NCBI RefSeq assembly: GCF_021502655.1
Contig: NZ_JAKFFT010000004.1
Span: 1,054,001-1,118,000 of the forward strand
Direction of reading: 5' to 3'
DNA length: 64,000 nucleotides
Origin: Dyadobacter sp. CY347
GTDB lineage: Bacteria; Bacteroidota; Bacteroidia; Cytophagales; Spirosomataceae
Position 1 is the first letter of the stretch. Every line of letters begins with the position of its first letter. The position numbers and the translations under genes are program-made. This document shows, piece by piece, positions 47,056 to 56,218 of this stretch. Under the pieces are notes generated by a model. That model was not told the origin of the DNA. It searched no databases and worked only from the letters and a program-made list of their open reading frames with translations.

Positions 47056-48804
47056 TTAATATCCCTGATTTTGTACCAAAAATCCTTCATCGGCGGAAGC
47101 TCCGTCGATGGCTCGCTGAGGAATTGGGAACAATCGCTTGTCGACGCTCTTATCCGTTTTTCCTGTCCAGGTGCCTTCATATTTTCCAAACCGGATCTGG
47201 TAATTTCTTCTGAAAGCCTCCCAGTACAGTTCAAATCCTGACTCACGGAATAAGATGTCAAGGTCAATTTTAGTCAGCGCTTTCGGAGTTTGGGCTGGCC
47301 GTGCATTTCTTGAAGTTCTCAGTGTATTGACATCAGCCAGAGCACCAGCATTGTCGCCATTTCTAAGCTTCGCTTCGGCACGCATCAGGTAGATTTCTCC
47401 AAGGCGAATCAACACTAGGTCGACACTGCTGTAACTGCAGCAATTGTTACCGGTATGGCTGAACTGATACTTTGAAAAACGGTAGCCGGTATTGTGCAAG
47501 CTGCCCGGGCCAGTGAAATCTACATTGAGTATATGGTTTACATAAGTCAGGTTGGCCCCGCTGGTTCTTTTGTTGATCACCGGATATATCCTTACTTTGC
47601 CGTCGGCAGATTTTAAAATATTGCCGCTTCCGTCTTTTCTGGGCCCCCAGATGATTCCGCGCAAAATCCCTCTGTCCATTTCAAACTTCGTGGCATCTAC
47701 GGAATAATAATGCTCGGCATCATTCAAAGGCGTAACGCCTGTTAAGTTTTTCAAGTTTTCAGGAACAATCGTGTTTTTCTTGAAAAAACGTGCGTCCGCG
47801 TCGGCTGGATCGATATTGCCATTGGCATCCACCCAGGTTTGGTAAAAATCAGGCGTTGCGGCAACCGCGTCTGTTCCGCGCGTGTTTGGGAACTCTGGTC
47901 TTGGGATCTGGTCACCGGAAATCGACCAGTACGCCCAGCGCTGTTGGTCTGTTTCCAGTACTCCACGCTGGTCGAGTGCAAAAATGAGCTCTTTATTAGT
48001 ATGGTTGTCGTCGCTGAACAGATCGAAGTATTCAGGAGACAGGGCATAGGGTCCGGCAATAATCTCATTGGTATATTTAATCACCTTATCCATATCCTCC
48101 TTACTGAACTCAGGCGTACCATACGGATTGCGATAGACTGCGGCATTCAAATACAAACGCGCCAGCAAAGCCTTCACCGCATTTTGATTCAACCTGCCGG
48201 GATCATTTTCCTTACGGATTAGGTCAACCACCGATAACAGTTCGCTTTCGAGATAAGTAATTGCTTCCTGGCCTCTCAGAACCTGGGACACCTCACTCGA
48301 AAGCTCTTTCTTGAAGACCAAACCCCAGTTGTCCAGTGCCAGCATATTGAGGTACGCCTTCATAGCAAGCATTTCATAGTAACCAGCCTGCGCACTTGCA
48401 TTACCAGCTTTACCTGCTTCGCTTAACCTTTCCGCAGCAATAACGGCTCTCGATAAAGTAAGGGTAATTTGCGTCCAAGTATCGCCTACGAGCCCATTAC
48501 TTGGGGTCATCAGGTGCTGGTGAACCGCGATGAACTTACCGCCATCATACCAGTCGGTGCCGCCGCGATAAGGAAGGATACCCTCGTCAGAGGCAACCTC
48601 TTGCAGTCCGAATTGGTTTGTATGCAGCCATACACCCGACCGCAGCAGACCATATACCGGTGCTATGGAGCCGCTTACAAGTTGGGCCTGGCCCGTTCCT
48701 GTAAGCGATTCGTCAAGAATATCCTCTTCCAAATTGGTACAACCAATAAATGCCAGTAGCAACCCCACTGCCGTCAACCCTCTGTAAAATCCTGTATTTT
48801 TCAT
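47056..48804 (-). CDS. SusD/RagB-family surface lipoprotein
   Basis: 582 residues. The lipoprotein signal ends LLAFIGC-TNLEEDILDE, with the acidic export signal for surface display. TPR-like helices (AIITYLESELLSVVDLI-type; LNQNAVKALLARLYLNAAVY) and the C-terminal SusD segment (LIRLGEIYLMRAEAKLRNGDNAGALADVNTLRTSRNA; FELYWEAFRRNYQIRFGKYEGTW) are diagnostic. It forms the lid of the TonB transporter encoded 46 bases upstream. Substrate class cannot be read from it; the neighbourhood argues for phosphorus-containing compounds. Confidence 0.96.
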   Translation of the reverse strand: MKNTGFYRGLTAVGLLLAFIGCTNLEEDILDESLTGTGQAQLVSGSIAPVYGLLRSGVWLHTNQFGLQEVASDEGILPYRGGTDWYDGGKFIAVHQHLMTPSNGLVGDTWTQITLTLSRAVIAAERLSEAGKAGNASAQAGYYEMLAMKAYLNMLALDNWGLVFKKELSSEVSQVLRGQEAITYLESELLSVVDLIRKENDPGRLNQNAVKALLARLYLNAAVYRNPYGTPEFSKEDMDKVIKYTNEIIAGPYALSPEYFDLFSDDNHTNKELIFALDQRGVLETDQQRWAYWSISGDQIPRPEFPNTRGTDAVAATPDFYQTWVDANGNIDPADADARFFKKNTIVPENLKNLTGVTPLNDAEHYYSVDATKFEMDRGILRGIIWGPRKDGSGNILKSADGKVRIYPVINKRTSGANLTYVNHILNVDFTGPGSLHNTGYRFSKYQFSHTGNNCCSYSSVDLVLIRLGEIYLMRAEAKLRNGDNAGALADVNTLRTSRNARPAQTPKALTKIDLDILFRESGFELYWEAFRRNYQIRFGKYEGTWTGKTDKSVDKRLFPIPQRAIDGASADEGFLVQNQGY

Positions 48805-48850
48805 TATGATTTGATTTTCAACGAATCGTAGCTAATCTTTTTTTGTTCTA

Positions 48851-51800
48851 TTAAAATGTCACATTCAAACCAAGCAGGAAAGTCCTTGCTCTTGGATAAG
48901 TAAAGCGGTCAATTCCAAATGTCTGAATGCCGCCGGAAGCCGATCCCGTATTCACTTCGGGATCGAAACCAGAATAACTGCTGACAACAAATAAATTCTG
49001 ACCGGTTAATGTAAGACTGGCACGTTGAATGGCGTTCGCCAGCTTGGTTCCTGTTAGGTTCAGGTTGTAAGCAAGGGTAGCATTATTCAATCGCATGAAA
49101 GAGCCGTTTTCCAGATATCGGGTCGACACAACATTGGCATTGCTCAACGCCTCATTCGGGTATTGCGTGGCGAAATCAGTTGTGTTGTTGGATTTGGCCA
49201 GTAATGCCCTGCTGAACAACGTCATAGTCGTATGGTTGTAAACCTTATTGCCGGCTACACCATTAAAATTCAAACCCAGATCAAAAGACTTGTATTTCAG
49301 ATTAAGGTTATATCCATAAATGATCTTTGGGATAGCGCTGCCGACCACAACACGGTCATTATCCAATATCGCTCCATCACCGTTTGTATCTCTGAATGCG
49401 TTTTGACCATTATCCGGATTTATTCCGTCAAATTGATACATGTAGAATGCGCCCAGAGGCTGATCATTAATGTAGCCGTTAATAGTTGCCCCGGATTGGC
49501 CGGCACCCTGCGCAGCGCCAGTGGCTAACACTGCATAAGGAGACTTCTTCACTTTATTCTGAATGTAGGTGAAGTTACCCCCGATGTTGTAGGAGAAGTC
49601 ACGCTTAGGATCGCTGCTGTAATTCAATGTAAGCTCGAAACCATTATTCTGGATTTTCATGTCCGGGATATTGTTCCAGTAGGTTGAAGTGGGCTGGACC
49701 GGATCGGAGGGAACAACTTCAAGAAGAATATTGGAAGATTGCTTGTTGAAATAATCCAATGTACCCGTTACTCTGGATTTGAACAAGGCAAAGTCAATTC
49801 CTAAATCCACCTGTGTGGATACTTCCCATTTCAAATTAGGGTTGGCCAATCTCGTGTATATAATCCCGTACGGAAAGCCTTCCAGTGCAGTAGCGTCGGT
49901 ATCGATCGGGTAGGTACTTACACTTCCGGTTCCCGTTTGTAAACGCTGTTCCAGATAGCTCGCTTTTGTGATCTTGGAAGGAATTTCCTGATTACCGGTT
50001 CTTCCCCAGCTCGCGCGCAATTTGAGGTTGCTGAAAGCCGAACTACTCATGAAATCTTCCTTGCTAATGTTCCATCCCAAGGCGAATGAAGGGAAATAAC
50101 CGTATTTATTATTCTGGCCGAATTTAGAAGATCCATCAGCGCGGAATGTACCGGTGAACATGTATTTATCAGCATAAATATAATTTACCCTTCCAAAAAA
50201 AGATTGCAGCTCATTTTTTAAAGCTTCCGCATTTACCGCTGTTGGAAATGCGGTTGTGCTTGTGTGATCCTGATAAATAGGCTCGATATTATTAGTTGCA
50301 AAGCCGCGGTAAGTAGTTATTCTGGTTTCATCCAAAAACTTTTGGAAAGAATGACCCGCCAGGAGCGTAACATTATGGTTCTCACGGACCCAGTTATAGG
50401 TCAGCGTATTCTCAACAAGTTGATTCGTATTTCCACTTATTGCATTGTCAAGCACACCATTGGAAACATCGGATTCATTGATAACCGCAGGAAAGGGCTT
50501 ATACTGCTGATTTCTGGTTGTAGTAGAATAATCTACACCGAAATTCAACTTGTAAGTAAGGCCATTGATGATTTCAATTGAGGGTGAAATATTCGCCAGA
50601 ATACGGTGGTTAATAGCCTTGTCGCTGAACAAATTATACCGGGCAAGCGGGTTTAATGCGTTCGTGTTCAACAAAGTAGGGACGCCATCTGTTAAAGGAG
50701 GAATCGTGGGATTCAAACTAAGCATATCACTCATAGTAGAAGTGATATCCGGGCGTAAATTTTCCGTGCGGGAAGCCGTTAAATTGTAATCAATATTTAA
50801 GCGCCCGTTGAATGCCTTTTGGTTTAAATTCAATTTTCCCGAGTAGCGTTTCAGCCTGCTGTTTTTTAAAATGCCTTCCTGATCCTGGTAACCCACAGAA
50901 GTGAAATAGGAAAAATTTTCACTGTTGGCTCCGCTCATCGACAAGTTGAGGTTGCTTGATACACCTGTCTGCGACAGTTCATCCTGCCAGTTGGTATTTG
51001 CCCCGAAATCCTGCAAGGTTCCACCAGTGGCTACAACCTCCCTCCGGAATGCATCGGCATCGAAAACATTTATTTTGTTAGCCATCGACGATATCGCCGT
51101 CGACGCAGACAACGTCAGCTGCGGTTTCCCTTTTCCTTTTTTAGTCGTGATTACCACAACCCCGTTAGATGCTCTGGATCCATAAACAGCTGTCGCACTG
51201 GCGTCTTTCAATACATCAATGCTCTCGATGTCATTAGGATTAATAAAGTTGAGTGGATTGGTGGGAACGCCGGTGTTGGAATTGTCCAGCAAAAATCCGT
51301 CGACCACATACAGCGGCTGCGTTCCGGAGCGCAAGCTGCCGATACCCCTGATGATAATGTCCTGCGCAGCACCGGGTTCACCGCTATTGGCGGCAATGGA
51401 AACACCGGCCAGTTTACCTTGCAGCAATTCGCCCGGGTTTGTGACGACGCCCCTGTTAAAACTTTCACTGTTAAGCGAAGAAATAGCGCCGGTAATGTCC
51501 GACCTTTTCTGAGTACCGTAACCAACCACAACAACCTCATTTAGTTGCGCCAGGTCCTGGGTTAATTGGATAACGATTGACGATTGTCCGTTAAGCGGAA
51601 CTTGTTTTGCAGCATATCCAATAAAAGAAACTTCCAGAACCGCATTGGCATCGGCCTCTATCACAAATTTCCCTTCGGCGTTGGTCGATGTGCCTCTTGT
51701 TGTTCCTTTAACCACAACCGTAGCACCCGGCAGCGGCGCCCCGGCTTCATCCGTAACCGAACCTGAGATAGACTGTGCAACAGACCCAGCATCTGAAGAC

Positions 51801-51931
51801 TTCTCTGCCTGAAACGAAAGCTTCGTATTGATAACCACAGGGATTGCCTGGACCGGGTTAATACTAAGTACAGCCCAAGGCAAACATGCAGAAAGACATG
51901 CGAGCTTTGATAGACGTAATTTTGAAAGCAT
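48851..51931 (-). CDS. SusC/RagA-family TonB-linked outer-membrane transporter
   Basis: 1026 residues. A signal peptide (to about VQAIP) precedes a CarboxypepD_reg-like domain (about 54-135; SISGSVTDEAGAPLPGATVVVKGT), the TonB box region NEVVVVGYGTQKRSDITGAI, a plug (LQGKLAGVSIAAN, IRGIGSLRSGTQPLYVVDG, ASATAVYGSRASNGVVVITT) and a 22-strand barrel ending YPRARTFLLGLNVTF. It takes up large nutrients with the SusD protein downstream. Its promoter carries a four-unit PHO-like repeat array rather than a sigma/anti-sigma or HTCS gene, which is unusual for such pairs. Confidence 0.97.
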   Translation of the reverse strand: MLSKLRLSKLACLSACLPWAVLSINPVQAIPVVINTKLSFQAEKSSDAGSVAQSISGSVTDEAGAPLPGATVVVKGTTRGTSTNAEGKFVIEADANAVLEVSFIGYAAKQVPLNGQSSIVIQLTQDLAQLNEVVVVGYGTQKRSDITGAISSLNSESFNRGVVTNPGELLQGKLAGVSIAANSGEPGAAQDIIIRGIGSLRSGTQPLYVVDGFLLDNSNTGVPTNPLNFINPNDIESIDVLKDASATAVYGSRASNGVVVITTKKGKGKPQLTLSASTAISSMANKINVFDADAFRREVVATGGTLQDFGANTNWQDELSQTGVSSNLNLSMSGANSENFSYFTSVGYQDQEGILKNSRLKRYSGKLNLNQKAFNGRLNIDYNLTASRTENLRPDITSTMSDMLSLNPTIPPLTDGVPTLLNTNALNPLARYNLFSDKAINHRILANISPSIEIINGLTYKLNFGVDYSTTTRNQQYKPFPAVINESDVSNGVLDNAISGNTNQLVENTLTYNWVRENHNVTLLAGHSFQKFLDETRITTYRGFATNNIEPIYQDHTSTTAFPTAVNAEALKNELQSFFGRVNYIYADKYMFTGTFRADGSSKFGQNNKYGYFPSFALGWNISKEDFMSSSAFSNLKLRASWGRTGNQEIPSKITKASYLEQRLQTGTGSVSTYPIDTDATALEGFPYGIIYTRLANPNLKWEVSTQVDLGIDFALFKSRVTGTLDYFNKQSSNILLEVVPSDPVQPTSTYWNNIPDMKIQNNGFELTLNYSSDPKRDFSYNIGGNFTYIQNKVKKSPYAVLATGAAQGAGQSGATINGYINDQPLGAFYMYQFDGINPDNGQNAFRDTNGDGAILDNDRVVVGSAIPKIIYGYNLNLKYKSFDLGLNFNGVAGNKVYNHTTMTLFSRALLAKSNNTTDFATQYPNEALSNANVVSTRYLENGSFMRLNNATLAYNLNLTGTKLANAIQRASLTLTGQNLFVVSSYSGFDPEVNTGSASGGIQTFGIDRFTYPRARTFLLGLNVTF

Positions 51932-51961
51932 AGATTTGATTTTTTACTTTTGATCAAGGGT

Positions 51962-51969
51962 CAAAAGTA
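51962..51969 (-). promoter_or_regulatory. -7 box of the susC-like promoter
   Basis: TACTTTTG on the minus strand fits TAnnTTTG. It forms one arm of a perfect 9-bp inverted repeat (51945-51953 with 51961-51969). The repeat array ends 21 bases upstream of it. Confidence 0.6.
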
Positions 51970-51990
51970 CTTTCGGGTGGGTAGAATGGC

Positions 51991-52029
51991 CGTTAACTCG
52001 CGTTACCATTCCGTTAACAAAATGTTACC
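51991..52029 (-). promoter_or_regulatory. Four-unit PHO-box-like repeat array upstream of susC-like gene
   Basis: On minus the units are GTAACA, TTAACG, GTAACG, TTAACG, starting 11, 11 and 10 bases apart (plus positions 52023, 52012, 52001, 51991). The centre GTAACATTTTGTTAACG is almost identical to the site upstream of the choice-of-anchor I gene. Confidence 0.65.
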
Positions 52030-52059
52030 TGGTTCTCGCTTCGGATGCATCTCCCGCTG

Positions 52060-52076
52060 GTAACAAAAAGTTAATA
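52060..52076 (+). promoter_or_regulatory. PHO-box-like repeat upstream of the PI-PLC-like gene
   Basis: GTAACA-aaaag-TTAATA, units 11 bases apart, 22 bases upstream of the -7 box at 52099. Mirror image of the susC arrangement. Confidence 0.6.
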
Positions 52077-52098
52077 CGGTAGTCTTTTCTGGCCGGCT

Positions 52099-52106
52099 TA
52101 ACTTTG
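52099..52106 (+). promoter_or_regulatory. -7 box of the PI-PLC-like gene
   Basis: TAACTTTG fits TAnnTTTG; transcription should begin near 52113, which rules out the open-frame start at 52104 and favours the ATG at 52128. Confidence 0.6.
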
Positions 52107-52127
52107 CCTCATACTAAACCATCACCA

Positions 52128-53171
52128 ATGAAAGCGCTATTAGGTTTGTTGCTTGCCTGCTGTTTTCCCGTTTTTGCCCAAACGGATGATCATTTAAAAA
52201 TCAATAAAACGCAGGTAATCGGTTCTCACAACAGCTATAAACAAGCCATAGACCCGTTGCTGTTTAAAGCATTTACACAAAAAGATTCTGCTGCGGCAAG
52301 CTCGATTGACTATGAGCACATTCCGATTACTGCACAGCTTGACCTCGGCCTGCGCAACCTTGAAATAGATGTATATCCCGACGAGAAAGGCGGAAAATAC
52401 GCAAACCCAAAAGGTCTTGAAATGGTCGCCGGGCAGAAACCATATGATCCGGAGGGCAAGATGAAACAGCCCGGCTTCAAAGTGCTGCATGTGCCTGACC
52501 TTGATTTCCGGACGCACTATTTTACGCTGATCGATTGTCTCCAAGGCCTGAAAGCCTGGTCAGATGCGCATCCTGACCATACGCCGGTATACATTACCCT
52601 TGAAGTGAAAGGGGAAATTGCCACTGATGGCAATACGGAAGGCATTACCGCCAAAGATTTTGACAACCTAGACGAAATCCTGCTCGAACATCTGGGCGAA
52701 AAGCACATTCTCACACCCAATCAGGTAACGGGCAAGTTTGAATCCCTCGAAAGTGCCGTGTTAAACGATAACTGGCCAACATTGAAAGAAGCAAAAGGGA
52801 AATTTGTGTTTGTACTCGACGATTCGGGAAGCAAGCGGGATATGTACATTTCCGGGCATCCTTCGCTTCGCGGCAGGACAATGTTTGCCAACGCTTTGCC
52901 AGGGACACCGGAAGCCGCTTTTCTGATCAGAAATAATGCCAAAGCTTCCGAAATACCGGGTCTGGTAAAAAAAGGCTACCTCATCCGTACCCGCGCGGAC
53001 TCGGATACGCGCGAAGCAAGAAGGAATGACAAAACAACATTTGAGGCAGCATGCCAATCAGGCGCGCAGATTATTACTACGGATTACTACCAAAAAAGCA
53101 CCCATTTCAATTCCGATTATTCTGTGAGTTTTGAAGGCAGCACCTATTTCAGGAAGAATCCTTTGTTTTAA
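52128..53171 (+). CDS. Secreted phosphatidylinositol-specific phospholipase C-like phosphodiesterase
   Basis: 347 residues from the ATG at 52128, which opens a signal peptide (MKALLGLLLACCFPVFAQ). The PLC-like TIM barrel of the calcium-dependent bacterial type is visible: TQVIGSHNSYKQAI with the first catalytic His, QLDLGLRNLEIDVYPDEKGG with metal-binding acids, FKVLHVPDLDFRTHY with the second His, and VYITLEVKGE. It should cleave phosphodiesters such as inositol phospholipids or glycerophosphodiesters outside the cytoplasm. Divergent from the SusC/SusD pair with PHO-like sites on both sides of the shared region. Confidence 0.9.
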   Translation: MKALLGLLLACCFPVFAQTDDHLKINKTQVIGSHNSYKQAIDPLLFKAFTQKDSAAASSIDYEHIPITAQLDLGLRNLEIDVYPDEKGGKYANPKGLEMVAGQKPYDPEGKMKQPGFKVLHVPDLDFRTHYFTLIDCLQGLKAWSDAHPDHTPVYITLEVKGEIATDGNTEGITAKDFDNLDEILLEHLGEKHILTPNQVTGKFESLESAVLNDNWPTLKEAKGKFVFVLDDSGSKRDMYISGHPSLRGRTMFANALPGTPEAAFLIRNNAKASEIPGLVKKGYLIRTRADSDTREARRNDKTTFEAACQSGAQIITTDYYQKSTHFNSDYSVSFEGSTYFRKNPLF

Positions 53172-53213
53172 ATGTAGTACGAAATAACATGTTTCTTTTA
53201 GCCGCCAAATTAC

Positions 53214-53516
53214 ATGCTGTGTTATTGTTCATCTGGCAAGTTAACTGTTGAAGCGATCCAATCATGCTTAAGCACATATACGTCGGCTTCGTACAGGTCT
53301 TCCGCCCAGGCTTTCTATACGATCAATTTCGATGACCTATTGCGTAGCCATAGATGCAACCCTTTAAATCCTGAGCGTATGCTTGACACTACTGATGCAG
53401 TCGTGCCTCTGGCAATAAGAAATCTTGAATGGAAGGGAATTGACAAGTCGGCAATACTTCTCTCATCTGTACATGCAGACTTAAACAGTCTTTTTGATGT
53501 CTTATGTATGCGTTAA
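53214..53516 (+). CDS. Hypothetical protein, possibly a fragment
   Basis: 100 residues without signal, membrane segment or known motif. The middle, FYTINFDDLLRSHRCNPLNP then MLDTTDAVVPLAIRNLEWKG, reads like a globular protein, but the beginning (MLCYCSSGKLTV) does not look like a natural start. There is no ribosome site or promoter. It could be a remnant. I do not recognise it. Confidence 0.3.
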   Translation: MLCYCSSGKLTVEAIQSCLSTYTSASYRSSAQAFYTINFDDLLRSHRCNPLNPERMLDTTDAVVPLAIRNLEWKGIDKSAILLSSVHADLNSLFDVLCMR

Positions 53517-53672
53517 ATTGAATTTTTGGCGCGTTGACTTAATGGCTGAATGCACTTTTCCGTAAAGTATGCCTGATCGATCTTTCATATTTTCAAAATG
53601 GAAGATGTCAATCCATTCCAATTTAAATACCATTCAGCAACTTAAAAAGGCGTAATTGCAGGTGTAAATACA

Positions 53673-53680
53673 TAGTTTTG
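53673..53680 (+). promoter_or_regulatory. Possible -7 box of the esterase-CitMHS-AtuA operon
   Basis: TAGTTTTG fits TAnnTTTG, 23 bases before the ATG at 53704. The only TTG upstream is 14 bases away, too near for a standard -33. Confidence 0.4.
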
Positions 53681-53703
53681 TCTAACTATATAAACCAATA
53701 ATT

Positions 53704-55317
53704 ATGAGAAGAATCATTACTCTAGGGTTAGCAGTTGCGATTTGCCTTTTTCAATTTTCTGCATTTTCCCAAAACGAAGATCCTGTAAAGGCAGGCGACG
53801 ATATCGCAATTACGTCAACTGAAAGCGGTAAGGTTAAAGGATATTTGCATAATAACATCTTTACGTTCAAGGGAATACCCTATGCTAAATCAGAACGTTT
53901 TACCGCGCCCCAAAAGCCAACACCCTGGTCTGTTACACGCAGCTCGATGAGTTATGGGCCGGTTTGCCCTACCGATCCTACCACGACGGTTAATGATGCT
54001 TTCGAATTTGCTTTCAATCATAATTTGGGTTACGCCAATGAACATTGCCAGACGCTTAATGTGTGGACACAGAAATTGAACGATGGCAAAAAGCGCCCGG
54101 TAATGGTATGGCTGCATGGTGGGGGTTTCACTGCTGGTTCATCAATCGAACTACCGTCCTACGATGGCGAGAACCTGGCAAAAAAAGGCGACGTAGTTTT
54201 AGTGTCTATCAACCATCGCCTGAATATTTTGGGATTTCTGGACTTATCCGCTTATGGTGACAAATACAAAAATTCCGGTAATGCAGGTTTGGCCGACATT
54301 GTTGCTGCCCTGCAATGGGTTAAACAAAATATAGATCAATTCGGTGGCGACCCCAATAATGTGACCATCTTCGGCCAGTCGGGTGGAGGTGGAAAAGTCA
54401 CTTGTATGATGAACACCCCTCAGGCGAAGGGTTTATTTCACAAAGCAATTGTAGAAAGCGGCAGCTATGTTACTTCATTTACCGAAAAGGCAGTATCTCA
54501 GCGTTTGGCAGCAGCATTGATGGAGGAACTGCATCTGCAACCTGCCCAGGTTGACTCACTTCAAAAAATACCCTACGACCAATTGAATGCTGCCAGTAAA
54601 AAGGCCCTTAAAAAGGTAAACGAAGAATTAAAAAAAGACGGTAAACCGGGCAATGTGGGCTGGAACGCTGTGCTGGATGGTGAAATGTTCCCAAATCAGC
54701 CTTCGGATCCTGCTGCAATGGAACTTTCAAAAACCATCCCTTTATTGGTCGGCACGACAAAAAATGAATTTGCTGCATTTGCACCCACGCCCAAAAATCT
54801 GACCATGGAGGATGTGAAAACCACCCTGCAGAAAAAATACGGCGATAAAACGGAGGCGTATATTTCCGCTGTAAAGAAGGCTTATCCCAACACCAGTAAG
54901 CCTTCCGAATACAATGATATAGAGTTTGGCTTTCGATCGATGGCTATTAAGCAAGCTGAATTAAAGTCGGGTTTGAACGGTGCTGCGCCAGTTTTTATGT
55001 ATCTCTTTACCTGGCAATCGCCCGTCAATGGTGGGATGTATAAAGCCATGCACTGTATGGATATCGCCTTTCAGTTTGATAACATTAACCGTTGTGAGGA
55101 AATGACCGGTGGAGGTAAGGATGCCTACGCACTTGCTTCTAAGATGAGCAGCTCTTGGATCAATTTTGCACGGACAGGCAATCCAAATGCGCCCGGTTTG
55201 CCCAAATGGGCTGCCTATACTGCTGCCGGTGGTGCTACCATGATCTTCGATGTTAAATGCGAAGTGCGTGACCATCCCGATGCCGAACTCTTAAAAATTG
55301 TCTCCACTGGTAAATAG
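53704..55317 (+). CDS. Type B carboxylesterase, exported
   Basis: 537 residues with a signal peptide (to about SAFSQN). Carboxylesterase type B marks: FKGIPYAKSERF, VWLHGGGFTAGSS (oxyanion hole), nucleophile in IFGQSGGGGKV (GQSGG in place of the common GESAG), acid region TTKNEFAAF, and the catalytic His in AMHCMDIAFQFDN. It hydrolyses carboxylic esters in the periplasm or outside. First gene of a tightly packed operon (next gene 11 bases on) that also holds a second esterase, a citrate-type transporter and AtuA. Confidence 0.93.
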   Translation: MRRIITLGLAVAICLFQFSAFSQNEDPVKAGDDIAITSTESGKVKGYLHNNIFTFKGIPYAKSERFTAPQKPTPWSVTRSSMSYGPVCPTDPTTTVNDAFEFAFNHNLGYANEHCQTLNVWTQKLNDGKKRPVMVWLHGGGFTAGSSIELPSYDGENLAKKGDVVLVSINHRLNILGFLDLSAYGDKYKNSGNAGLADIVAALQWVKQNIDQFGGDPNNVTIFGQSGGGGKVTCMMNTPQAKGLFHKAIVESGSYVTSFTEKAVSQRLAAALMEELHLQPAQVDSLQKIPYDQLNAASKKALKKVNEELKKDGKPGNVGWNAVLDGEMFPNQPSDPAAMELSKTIPLLVGTTKNEFAAFAPTPKNLTMEDVKTTLQKKYGDKTEAYISAVKKAYPNTSKPSEYNDIEFGFRSMAIKQAELKSGLNGAAPVFMYLFTWQSPVNGGMYKAMHCMDIAFQFDNINRCEEMTGGGKDAYALASKMSSSWINFARTGNPNAPGLPKWAAYTAAGGATMIFDVKCEVRDHPDAELLKIVSTGK

Positions 55318-55328
55318 ATTTAATTGAA

Positions 55329-56195
55329 ATGAAAAAAATATATTTCTTCCTTACCATTCTGATGCTGAGTGGATTAAATACTTATGCATCACAAGTTGAC
55401 ACCATCCAGGTGCACAGCGCGGCGATGAACAAAACCTACAAAGCGGCCATCGTTCTTCCGGAAAGCTACGCCAAAAGCAAAAAGGAGTTCCCCGTCTTAT
55501 ACTTGCTTCATGGAGGATATGGCCACTTCGACGACTGGCTGCGTAAAACGCCTGATCCAATGCTGGTTAAGAACCTTGCAGATCAGTATAATGTCATCAT
55601 AGTGATGCCTGAGGGCGAAATATTCAGTTATTACATCGACAGCCCGGTCGATCCAAATAGCAAATTTGAAACTTATACGGTGAAGGAAGTAATTCCATTT
55701 ATAGACAGTAAGTACCGCACCGTCAAGGACAAAGAGGGCCGCCTCATTACAGGTTTGTCCATGGGCGGTTATGGCGCGCTTTATCTTTCTACCAGGCATC
55801 CTGATCAATTTGCTGCGGCAGGCGCGATGAGCGGCGCTTTGGATCCGAATATGACGACCTGGAATCTTTCGCCCGAGCGGTTTAAAGGCCTCACCACGTT
55901 TCTCGAAAAAACCTTTGGTCCGATGACGCCTGATAATTATCTGCCTTATTCTGTCGTCAACATGGCTGATCAGATTCGCAGAAACGGACTGCCGCTCGTG
56001 CTCGACGTTGGGGTAGAAGATTTTTTGCTCGAACCTAACAGGGAATTACACCGGCGGCTGGTATACAATCACACACCACACGACTATACCGAGCGCCCTG
56101 GCGGTCATACCTGGGAGTTTTGGCAGGCAGCATTGCCCAGCCAGTTAATGTTTTTTAGTAAAGTCTTGAAAGCCAATAATACCGCAGTTCAATAA
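55329..56195 (+). CDS. Esterase-D/FrmB-like alpha/beta hydrolase, exported
   Basis: 288 residues, signal peptide to about NTYASQ. The esterase family (PF00756) is clear: FPVLYLLHGGYGHFDDWLRKTP, nucleophile in LITGLSMGGYGALYL, acid in LDVGVEDFLLE, His in ERPGGHTWEFW. Homologues include S-formylglutathione hydrolase, feruloyl esterases and mycolyl-type transferases; with a signal peptide an extracellular ester substrate is more likely. Second gene of the operon. Confidence 0.92.
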   Translation: MKKIYFFLTILMLSGLNTYASQVDTIQVHSAAMNKTYKAAIVLPESYAKSKKEFPVLYLLHGGYGHFDDWLRKTPDPMLVKNLADQYNVIIVMPEGEIFSYYIDSPVDPNSKFETYTVKEVIPFIDSKYRTVKDKEGRLITGLSMGGYGALYLSTRHPDQFAAAGAMSGALDPNMTTWNLSPERFKGLTTFLEKTFGPMTPDNYLPYSVVNMADQIRRNGLPLVLDVGVEDFLLEPNRELHRRLVYNHTPHDYTERPGGHTWEFWQAALPSQLMFFSKVLKANNTAVQ

Positions 56196-56218
56196 GGTAG
56201 GTTTTAGAATAAAATCAA

